This document shows positions 13,350-18,173 of a stretch of DNA of 18,173 nt, one piece after another (the stretch's first letter is position 1; each line of letters opens with the position of its first letter). A program made the translations under genes and the position numbers. Source of the DNA: Actinomycetes bacterium (GTDB taxonomy: Bacteria; Actinomycetota; Actinomycetes; Actinomycetales; Cellulomonadaceae); NCBI GenBank assembly GCA_023428465.1, contig JAEYXM010000108.1, positions 1-18,173 on the forward strand, in the 5' to 3' direction. The notes below the pieces were generated by a model that was not told the origin of the DNA, did not search any database, and saw only the letters and a program-made list of their open reading frames with translations.

Positions 13350-14414
13350 ATGTCACAGGGTCGACCGACGCTGGCGGACGTCGCCAGTGTCGCCGGAGTC
13401 TCCGTGTCCACCGCGTCCCTCGCCTTCTCGGGCGCCGGACCCATCGCCACCGAGACCAAGGCCCGCGTCCTCGACGCCGCCGCCTCCCTCGGCTACGCGG
13501 GCCCCAACCCGCTCGGCCGCTCCCTGCGCAGCGGCCGGTCCGGCATCGTCGCCGTCGTCATCGGCGACCAGCTTCGCCGCAGCTTCCGCGACCCCGTGTC
13601 CGTCCAGGTGCTCGACGGCCTCGTCGGCACCCTCGGGCCCATGGGGCTCGGGGTGCTTCTCGTGCCCGCGCAGCCCGCGCCCGACGGCGGCATCGTCCTC
13701 GACCCGCTCCTGGCCAGCGCCCCGATGGACGTCGCCGTCCTCATCTGGGGCGCCCACAGCGGCGACCCCGTGCTCAGCGCGCTCCAGCGGCGCGGCGTGC
13801 CCGTCGTCGTCGGCGAGGGACACGGCGCGCTCGACGTGCCCGTCGTCGGCATCGAGGACCGCCGCGGCACGGCGGACCTCGCGCGCTACCTGCTCGAGCT
13901 CGGGCACACCCGGTTCGCCTCGGTGACCCTGCCCTTCGCGCACCCGCGGCGCCCCGGCCTCGTCACCCCCGGCCGCATGGCCGCGCTCGACTGGACGCCC
14001 ACCCGACACCGCGTCGAGGGCCTCACCGACGCCGGCGTCGAGCCCGTCGCCATGTGGGAATGCTCGGCGTCCCTCGTGGAGGAGGGCCAGGACGCCGGCC
14101 GCGCCCTGCTCGACGTCGACGACCCGCCCACCGTCGTCGTCGCCCAGTCGGACCTGCTCGCCGCCGGCGTCCTGCTCGCCGCGCGCGAGCTCGGCCTGCG
14201 CGTCCCGGAGGACGTCTCCGTCGCAGGGTTCGACGGCCTCGACCTGCCGTGGCTCTCCCCCGACGTGCTCACCACCGTCGCCCAGCCGCTCGCCCTCAAG
14301 GGCGAGACGCTCGGCAACGCCGTCGGCTCGCTGCTCGCGGGCGACGTACCCGAGGACGTCAGCCTCGACGTGCAGCTGCGCGTCGGCACGACGACGGGCC
14401 CGCCCCGCGCCTGA
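13350..14414 (+). CDS. LacI-family transcriptional regulator
   Basis: A 354-residue repressor-type regulator. The N-terminal helix-turn-helix is TLADVASVAGVSVSTASLAF (7-26), followed by the hinge PNPLGRSLRSGRSG (52-65) with the minor-groove leucine at about L59, and a periplasmic-binding-protein-like effector domain to the end (SVAGFDGLDLPWLSPDVLTT is the typical late motif). The ATG at 13350 has GAGGA 4 bases before it. It is divergent from the MFS-MFS-murB chain with a palindromic operator between, so it likely represses that chain and itself. The effector, perhaps a sugar, is not readable from sequence. Confidence 0.92.
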   Translation: MSQGRPTLADVASVAGVSVSTASLAFSGAGPIATETKARVLDAAASLGYAGPNPLGRSLRSGRSGIVAVVIGDQLRRSFRDPVSVQVLDGLVGTLGPMGLGVLLVPAQPAPDGGIVLDPLLASAPMDVAVLIWGAHSGDPVLSALQRRGVPVVVGEGHGALDVPVVGIEDRRGTADLARYLLELGHTRFASVTLPFAHPRRPGLVTPGRMAALDWTPTRHRVEGLTDAGVEPVAMWECSASLVEEGQDAGRALLDVDDPPTVVVAQSDLLAAGVLLAARELGLRVPEDVSVAGFDGLDLPWLSPDVLTTVAQPLALKGETLGNAVGSLLAGDVPEDVSLDVQLRVGTTTGPPRA

Positions 14415-14424
14415 CCGGCGAACG

Positions 14425-14458
14425 CGTCGGGCGTCGGCTCGGACGGCATCGCCCGACG
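14425..14458. terminator. Bidirectional hairpin between the LacI gene and hadB
   Basis: A perfect 9-bp inverted repeat (CGTCGGGCG, CGCCCGACG) with a 16-base loop lies 10 bases after the regulator stop and 34 bases past the convergent hadB stop. It can serve both transcripts. No U-tract is present. Confidence 0.55.
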
Positions 14459-14492
14459 GCTGCCCAGCCGACCGGCGCGCACGCCTCCGGCG

Positions 14493-14915
14493 TCAGAGCG
14501 CGACGACCGCCTGCGCCTTGCCGAGCACCTTGGCACCGTCGAAGGTCACCGTGAGGTCGATGCGCACGGTCCGGGCCTCGGCGTCGATCGCCCCGACCAC
14601 GCCCTCGACCTCGACGACCGCGACGCCCGGGTCCGGGACCGGGACGGGCCGCGTGAAGCGCACCCCGTAGTCGACGACCGCGCCCGGGTCGCCCACCCAG
14701 TCGGTGACGACGTTCACGGCCTGGCCCATGGTGAACATGCCGTGCGCGATGACGCCCGGCAGACCCACCTCGCGCGCGATGCGCTCGTTCCAGTGGATCG
14801 TGTTGAAGTCCTTGCTCGCACCCGCGTAGCGGACGAGGTCGACGCGCTGCACCTCGACGGTGCGCGTGCCGATCGACTGGCCGACCGTCAGGTCGGTGAT
14901 CACCGGACGCGTCAT
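14493..14915 (-). CDS. hadB: HadB-like MaoC-family (3R)-hydroxyacyl dehydratase subunit
   Basis: It is the catalytic hot-dog subunit that dehydrates 3-hydroxyacyl thioesters. The 140 residues carry the MaoC/R-hydratase pair D36 and H41 in SKDFNTIHWNE, followed by GLPGVIAHGMFTMG, the substrate-channel helix. As I recall, mycobacterial HadB uses the same two positions. The ATG at 14915 overlaps the hadA stop (ATGA), consistent with an obligate HadA-HadB heterodimer. An upstream open stretch to 14987 lies inside hadA and is excluded. In a mycolate-free actinobacterium the pair probably supplies the dehydratase step of ordinary type II fatty acid synthesis, which is inference. Confidence 0.88.
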   Translation of the reverse strand: MTRPVITDLTVGQSIGTRTVEVQRVDLVRYAGASKDFNTIHWNERIAREVGLPGVIAHGMFTMGQAVNVVTDWVGDPGAVVDYGVRFTRPVPVPDPGVAVVEVEGVVGAIDAEARTVRIDLTVTFDGAKVLGKAQAVVAL

Positions 14916-15358
14916 GCGTCCCCCCGCACCGCGAGCGTCGACGTCACGGTCGCGACAGGCGAGCCGGCGGCGTCGGCGATCTCGCACCGGGTCGTGACCA
15001 TGGCCAGGCCCGCGCGCTCGGTGATCGCGTCGACGTGCAGGACCGTCACCAGCTCGTCACCCGCGTGGATGGGCCGGTGGTGGGTGAAGCGCTCCTCGGC
15101 ATGCACGACGCGCGAGAAGTCGATGCCTGCCTCGGGGTCCTCGATGAGCTGCGCCTCCGCCTTCTGCGCGATCACGACGGCGAAGGTGGGCGCCGCGACG
15201 ACGTCCGGGTGGCCCAGCTCGCGGGCCGCCGTCACGTCGTGGTGCGCAGGGTGCGTCGCGCCGACGGCGCGCGCGAAGTCGCGCAGGTGCTCACGCCCGA
15301 CGGCGTACGGCGCGGTCGCGGGGTACGCGCGGCCGGCGAAGGCCGTGTTGACACCCAT
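14912..15358 (-). CDS. hadA: HadA-like FAS1-type dehydratase subunit
   Basis: This is the non-catalytic, substrate-binding partner of HadB. The 148-residue hot-dog protein has the N-terminal AFAGRAYPATAPYAVGREHL, the central APTFAVVIAQKAEAQL helix and RVVHAEERFTHHRPIHAGDE (83-102), the typical HadA block, and it lacks the D-x4-H catalytic pair. It begins 12 bp after rpmG in the same frame. No Shine-Dalgarno is visible in that gap, so translation may depend on termination of rpmG. The order rpmG-hadA-hadB matches mycobacteria and Streptomyces as I recall them. Confidence 0.87.
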   Translation of the reverse strand: MGVNTAFAGRAYPATAPYAVGREHLRDFARAVGATHPAHHDVTAARELGHPDVVAAPTFAVVIAQKAEAQLIEDPEAGIDFSRVVHAEERFTHHRPIHAGDELVTVLHVDAITERAGLAMVTTRCEIADAAGSPVATVTSTLAVRGDA

Positions 15359-15370
15359 GCGGAAGCCGGG

Positions 15371-15541
15371 TCAGCGGGTCTCGCGGTGCGCCGTGTGCTT
15401 GCCGCAGCGGGGGCAGAACTTCTGCAGCTCCAGCCGGTCCGGGTCGTTGCGGCGGTTCTTCTTGGTGATGTAGTTCCGCTCCTTGCACTCGGTGCAGGCG
15501 AGCGTGATCTTGGGGCGGATGTCCTGGGTCTTGCTGGCCAC
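15371..15541 (-). CDS. rpmG: 50S ribosomal protein L33, zinc-binding (C+) form
   Basis: A 56-residue ribosomal protein of the large subunit near the E site. It starts at GTG 15541 (VASKTQDIRPKITLACTECK) with AGAGGTGG about 8 bases before. Four cysteines, C16/C19 and C43/C46, make the zinc ribbon of the C+ type, as opposed to the cysteine-free paralogue used under zinc shortage. The upstream open frame runs through tRNA-Met and is not coding. It sits 69 bp after tRNA-Met and 12 bp before hadA, so it is probably expressed from the tRNA-Thr/tRNA-Met promoter. Confidence 0.96.
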   Translation of the reverse strand: MASKTQDIRPKITLACTECKERNYITKKNRRNDPDRLELQKFCPRCGKHTAHRETR

Positions 15542-15581
15542 GGTGTGCCACCTCTCGCGCTGGGCGCAGTGCCTCTTGGTT

Positions 15582-15600
15582 CGCGCGCCACGTGCGCGCG
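15582..15600 (-). other. Hairpin between tRNA-Met and rpmG
   Basis: CGCGCGC and GCGCGCG form a perfect 7-bp stem over a CACGT loop, 10 bases past the tRNA-Met 3' end and 40 bases before the rpmG start. It could be a partial terminator or processing signal that sets the tRNA to mRNA ratio. Alternatively it is simply a CG-rich run. Confidence 0.4.
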
Positions 15601-15610
15601 CATGCTGTCC

Positions 15611-15687
15611 TGGTAGCGGGGGCGGGGCTCGAACCCGCGACCTCACGATTATGAGTCGTGCGCTCTGACCGACTGAGCTACCCCGCC
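15611..15687 (-). tRNA. tRNA-Met, elongator (CAT anticodon)
   Basis: A 77-base cloverleaf with anticodon loop CTCATAA, T-loop GGTTCGAGCC and an encoded 3' CCA. The acceptor starts GGCGGGG and ends CCCCGCT, giving a G-U first pair, which argues for the elongator rather than the initiator. It is the only one of the four tRNAs here with CCA in the DNA. Confidence 0.94.
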
Positions 15688-15733
15688 GCTTCCTGATGCC
15701 CGCGACGACGGTTGTCGCCGCTGGCACCGAGAG

Positions 15734-15806
15734 AGCCCCGAAAGGGAATCGAACCCTTGACCTTCTCCTTACCATGGAGACGCTCTGCCGACTGAGCTAT
15801 CGGGGC
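15734..15806 (-). tRNA. tRNA-Thr (GGT anticodon)
   Basis: A 73-base cloverleaf with acceptor GCCCCGA/TCGGGGC, anticodon stem TCTCC/GGAGA around loop ATGGTAA (anticodon GGT) and T-loop GGTTCGATTCC. CCA is not encoded. It is 46 bp upstream of tRNA-Met on the same strand and likely co-transcribed with it. Confidence 0.95.
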
Positions 15807-15816
15807 GGCGCGTGCA

Positions 15817-15822
15817 AGGGTA
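15817..15822 (-). promoter_or_regulatory. -10 element TACCCT for the tRNA-Thr operon
   Basis: On the minus strand TACCCT fits TANNNT and would start transcription about 4 bases before tRNA-Thr. The -35 candidate TTTCGC lies 19 bases upstream and is weak. Confidence 0.45.
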
Positions 15823-15882
15823 CACGGGCCGCGCGGGGCCTGCGAAATCCGATCCCTCCCCACGGGGCCCGGTGCCATGGAG

Positions 15883-15924
15883 AACGGCGCCGCCCGGGTT
15901 GCTGGACCTGCGGACGGCGCCGTT
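15883..15924 (+). terminator. Perfect 10-bp inverted repeat between tRNA-Thr and tRNA-Tyr
   Basis: AACGGCGCCG (15883-15892) pairs perfectly with CGGCGCCGTT (15915-15924) over a 22-base loop, followed on the plus strand by TTTG. It looks like an intrinsic terminator reading plus, yet no plus-strand gene precedes it. It may act as a barrier or end an unannotated RNA. The remaining spacer 15823-16052 shows no gene. Confidence 0.45.
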
Positions 15925-16052
15925 TGCCGAGGGTCATCGGACCAGGGCCGCCACGTGGTCGCTCCGGTGCTGGTCACGTCTGACGGCCATCACGGTACGA
16001 ACCGTCCTGGGAGCGCGACCAGAGCCGAACGTCCCGACCACCCCGAACAGCA

Positions 16053-16086
16053 ACGAGCCCCGCCCGGTGGACCGGACGGGGCTCGT
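16053..16086 (-). terminator. Intrinsic terminator of tRNA-Tyr
   Basis: A perfect 10-bp stem (ACGAGCCCCG with CGGGGCTCGT) with an inner CCGG/CCGG stem lies 7 bases past the tRNA-Tyr 3' end. On the minus strand it runs into a T-rich stretch (GTTGCTGTT), the clearest Rho-independent terminator in the window. Confidence 0.8.
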
Positions 16087-16092
16087 GGAGCG

Positions 16093-16173
16093 TGGCAGGT
16101 GAGGGATTCGAACCCCCGTAGCTCTCGCAGCTGATTTACAGTCAGCCCCCTTTGGCCGCTCGGGTAACCTGCC
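16093..16173 (-). tRNA. tRNA-Tyr (GTA anticodon)
   Basis: An 81-base class II tRNA with a long variable arm. Acceptor GGCAGGT/ACCTGCC, anticodon stem CTGAC/ATCAG around loop TGTAA region (anticodon GTA), T-loop GGTTCGAATCC, discriminator A, no encoded CCA. It stands as its own unit with promoter and terminator. Confidence 0.95.
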
Positions 16174-16213
16174 GTGCTGCCCGGGGCGGTCGTCGCCGCC
16201 TCGTGCGGATGGA

Positions 16214-16243
16214 AGGATAGCAAGTCGCACAGCCCTGTCCGAA
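16214..16243 (-). promoter_or_regulatory. Promoter of tRNA-Tyr
   Basis: On the minus strand TTCGGA (-35) and TATCCT (-10) are 18 bases apart. Transcription would begin near 16207, leaving a leader of about 34 bases to the tRNA. This is the best-formed promoter seen in the window. Confidence 0.5.
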
Positions 16244-16264
16244 ATGCAGGTCCCAGGAGGAGAC

Positions 16265-16759
16265 ATGGCCGGAGATTCCTCGTTCGACGTCGTCAGCAAG
16301 GTCGACCGCCAGGAGGTCGACAACGCGCTCAACCAGGCCGCCAAGGAGGTCTCCCAGCGCTACGACTTCAAGGGCGTCGGCGCCTCGATCGCCTGGAGCG
16401 GGGAGTCCGTCGTGGTGATGACCGCGAACTCCCCCGAGCGCTGCAAGGCCGTCCTCGACGTCTTCGAGACCAAGCTCGTCAAGCGCGGCATCTCGCTGAA
16501 GGCCCTCGAGGTCGGCGAGCCCAAGCAGTCCGGCAAGGAGTACCGCCTCGAGGCCGCCATCCAGCAGGGCCTGTCGAGCGAGAACGCGAAGAAGATCGCG
16601 AAGATCGTGCGCGACGAGGGCCCCAAGGGCGTGAAGACGCAGATCACGGGCGACGAGCTGCGCGTCTCGGCCAAGAGCCGCGACGACCTGCAGTCCGTCA
16701 TCGCGCTCCTCAAGGGCTCCGACCTCGACGTCGCGCTGCAGTTCGTCAACTACCGCTGA
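16265..16759 (+). CDS. yajQ: YajQ family nucleotide-binding protein
   Basis: YajQ proteins are small cytosolic two-domain (ferredoxin-like) proteins reported to bind nucleotides, including cyclic-di-GMP in some bacteria; the cellular role in actinobacteria is unclear. The 164-residue product matches the family length, with SSFDVVSKVDRQEVDNALNQ (5-24), RYDFKG (32-37), LVKRGISLKALE and the terminal LDVALQFVNYR. The ATG at 16265 has AGGAGG 4 bases before it, better than the alternative ATG at 16244. It is divergent from tRNA-Tyr, whose promoter overlaps its leader, and convergent with htpX. Confidence 0.93.
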   Translation: MAGDSSFDVVSKVDRQEVDNALNQAAKEVSQRYDFKGVGASIAWSGESVVVMTANSPERCKAVLDVFETKLVKRGISLKALEVGEPKQSGKEYRLEAAIQQGLSSENAKKIAKIVRDEGPKGVKTQITGDELRVSAKSRDDLQSVIALLKGSDLDVALQFVNYR

Positions 16760-16767
16760 CGGCGCCG

Positions 16768-16794
16768 GCCGCCCACGCGCCGTCGTCGGGCGGC
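16768..16794. terminator. Hairpin between convergent yajQ and htpX
   Basis: GCCGCCC and GGGCGGC pair over a 13-base loop in the 46-bp gap, 8 bases after the yajQ stop and 11 before the htpX stop. It can serve both genes. No U-tract. Confidence 0.5.
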
Positions 16795-16805
16795 TGCAGG
16801 GGCCG

Positions 16806-17684
16806 TCAGTAGCGGGTGATGCCGCCCTGCTGGTCGGACATCTGCTGCAGGCGCCGGATGCGCTCCGCCATCGGCGGGTGGGTGGCGAACAGCGAGCTCA
16901 TGCCGCCGGCCCGGAACGGGTTCGCGATCATCAGGTGCGAGACGTCCACGAGGTCGCGGTTCGGTGGCAGGGGCGCACGCTGGGTCCCGCGCTCGAGCTT
17001 CGCCAGCGCCGAGGCCAGGGCGAGCGGGTCGCCGGTCAGGCGGGCGCCGTCCTCGTCCGCGTCGTACTCGCGCGTGCGGCTGATCGCGAGCTGGATGAGC
17101 AGGGCCGCGATCGGCGCGAGGAACACCATCGCGATCATCGCCAGCGGGTTGCCGCCACCGCGCCGGTCGTCGCCGCCGCCGAAGAACATGAGGAGCTGCG
17201 CGACCGAGGTGATCATGCCCGCGAAGGCGGCCGCCACCGACGACGTGAGGATGTCGCGGTTGTACACGTGCATGAGCTCGTGCCCGAGCACCCCGCGCAG
17301 CTCGCGCTCGTCGAGGACCGCCAGGATGCCCTCCGTGCAGCAGACGGCGGCGTTCCTCGGGTTGCGGCCCGTGGCGAACGCGTTCGGGGCGGCCGTGGGC
17401 GAGACGTACAGGCGCGGCATCGGCTGCTGCGCGGCGGTGGAGAGGTCACGCACGATCCGGTACATCGCGGGCTGCTCGATCTCGCTGACCGGCCGGGCGC
17501 GCATGGCCCGGATCGCCAGCTTGTCGGAGTTCCAGTAGCCGTAGGCGGTCCCCAGCACGCCCAGGCCGGCGAACAGCCACAGGTACTGCCCGCGCCCGAC
17601 GACGGACCCCAGCCCGATCATCAGCGCCCACAGCACGCCGAAGAGCGCCGCCGTCTTCAGTCCGTTGAAGTGTCGTCGTCCCAC
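16806..17684 (-). CDS. htpX: Membrane zinc metalloprotease HtpX
   Basis: HtpX is an M48 membrane protease that cuts damaged or misassembled membrane proteins, with its active site in the cytosol. The 292-residue product has NGLKTAALFG at the start, spans at about 11-30, 33-50, 148-169 and 181-201, and the zinc site H135-E-L-M-H139 (LGHELMHVYNRD) with the third ligand E206 in REYDADEDGARLTG. The late block SSLFATHPPMAERIRRLQ is typical. The start is GTG at 17684 with AGGGAGG about 10 bases before. It is divergent from the lipoprotein gene across 214 bp that otherwise hold only promoter-like sequence. Confidence 0.94.
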   Translation of the reverse strand: MGRRHFNGLKTAALFGVLWALMIGLGSVVGRGQYLWLFAGLGVLGTAYGYWNSDKLAIRAMRARPVSEIEQPAMYRIVRDLSTAAQQPMPRLYVSPTAAPNAFATGRNPRNAAVCCTEGILAVLDERELRGVLGHELMHVYNRDILTSSVAAAFAGMITSVAQLLMFFGGGDDRRGGGNPLAMIAMVFLAPIAALLIQLAISRTREYDADEDGARLTGDPLALASALAKLERGTQRAPLPPNRDLVDVSHLMIANPFRAGGMSSLFATHPPMAERIRRLQQMSDQQGGITRY

Positions 17685-17824
17685 CGGGTCCGCCTCCCTC
17701 CGCCTGTCCGGGACGGTCTGGTCAGGATGCCTGTACCGGTCCCTGCCGTCCTGTCAGCACAACGCCGGACGGCGCGCACCGGTTCCCGCGCCGGACGCAT
17801 CGCCGCAGGCCCCGGCCTTTCCCG

Positions 17825-17830
17825 TACGCT
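17825..17830 (+). promoter_or_regulatory. -10 element TACGCT upstream of the lipoprotein gene
   Basis: TACGCT fits TANNNT and would start transcription near 17837, giving a leader of about 62 bases. No convincing -35 is seen. Confidence 0.35.
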
Positions 17831-17898
17831 GTGCCCGCTGCGCGACGCCCGCCGACGTGCGCCGCGCACCTTCGTCCCCACCGTTGTCGGAGGCCCCC

Positions 17899-18173
17899 AT
17901 GCGCACCGCACGCACCCACGTCGCCCGCACCCTCGCCGCCCGCACCTACGCCGCCCGCACCCTCGCCGGCGCCGCCGTCGTCGCGATGGGCGCCGCGATG
18001 CTCGTGGCCTGCGCCCCGGAGGACGCCGACGACGACGCGGCCGACGAGGGCGACGGCGCGCTGGCGACCCTGATGGACGGCGTTCTGACCATCGGCACGT
18101 CCGACCCGGCCTACGAGCCGTGGATGGTCGACAACGACCCGACCAACGGCGAGGGCTACGAGTCCGCCGTCGC
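17899..18173 (+). CDS. ABC transporter substrate-binding lipoprotein (partial, 3' end outside window)
   Basis: The first 91 codons of a secreted lipoprotein, open at the window edge. It starts at ATG 17899 with GGAGG 5 bases before. The signal peptide is Arg-rich, then hydrophobic (23-37), ending in the lipobox LVAC with the lipidated Cys at 38. An acidic Asp/Glu/Ala linker (41-54) is followed by LTIGTSDPAYEPWMVDNDPT (64-83), which is the start of family 3 solute-binding domains for amino acids or similar polar substrates. Permease and ATPase genes would be expected to the right. The n-region contains a tandem repeat. Confidence 0.85.
   Translation, partial: MRTARTHVARTLAARTYAARTLAGAAVVAMGAAMLVACAPEDADDDAADEGDGALATLMDGVLTIGTSDPAYEPWMVDNDPTNGEGYESAV
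17908..17967 (+). repeat. 15-bp tandem repeat in the lipoprotein signal peptide
   Basis: Four consecutive 15-base units encode ARTHV, ARTLA, ARTYA and ARTLA. The last three differ only at one codon (CTC, TAC, CTC). They extend the positively charged n-region with regularly spaced arginines. Confidence 0.75.

Noticed and set aside
15542..15775. Extension of rpmG upstream through tRNA-Met
   Set aside because: L33 is about 55 residues, and the GTG at 15541 has a ribosome site; the upstream part translates a tRNA.

Overview
The window is ordinary chromosome of a very GC-rich actinobacterium. Frequent GTG starts, ATGA/GTGA gene overlaps, codons ending almost always in G or C, a NusG with a long acidic N-terminal extension, and a HadA/HadB pair next to rpmG all fit Actinomycetota. 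My best guess is the Cellulomonas area of the Micrococcales, which is inference only. I see no phage, transposase, CRISPR array or insertion sequence, and I did not find a wholly new defence or mobile system.

Layout, left to right. (1) Positions 1-2777, minus strand: the translation/secretion block tRNA-Trp, secE, nusG, rplK, rplA, ending in a GC hairpin. The rplK-rplA spacer holds an unusual 37-bp direct repeat and several stems. (2) 3000-4220, plus: an AspC-like aminotransferase closed by a strong hairpin. (3) 4327-8204, plus: a tightly overlapping four-gene unit with an ABC-2 exporter (ATPase and permease), a NarL-type histidine kinase and its response regulator. (4) 8255-9277, plus: a divergent adenosine-deaminase-family enzyme, convergent with (5) a minus-strand chain of two paralogous MFS transporters and murB (13170 down to 9288) joined by 4-base overlaps. 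(6) 13350-14414, plus: a LacI-family regulator divergent from the MFS chain. The shared intergenic region carries a near-perfect LacI-type palindrome. (7) 14493-15806, minus: tRNA-Thr, tRNA-Met, rpmG, hadA, hadB, probably one transcript. (8) tRNA-Tyr (minus) with its own promoter and terminator, then yajQ (plus), htpX (minus) and the start of an amino-acid-type ABC substrate-binding lipoprotein (plus, cut by the window end).

How it fits together. The order tRNA-Thr, tRNA-Met, rpmG, hadA, hadB ... tRNA-Trp, secE, nusG, rplK, rplA is the contiguous arrangement I recall from Mycobacterium. Here the two halves are pulled apart by about 11.7 kb. Within that gap murB, the deaminase and the aminotransferase match what I recall between these blocks in Streptomyces. 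The LacI/MFS genes and the ABC-2/two-component unit look like lineage-specific insertions. The points most worth a second look are the LacI operator over a drug/sugar-transporter pair coupled to murB, the rplK-rplA repeat, the altered active-site motifs of the deaminase, and a recurring -10-like motif 6-7 bases before start codons that suggests leaderless transcripts.
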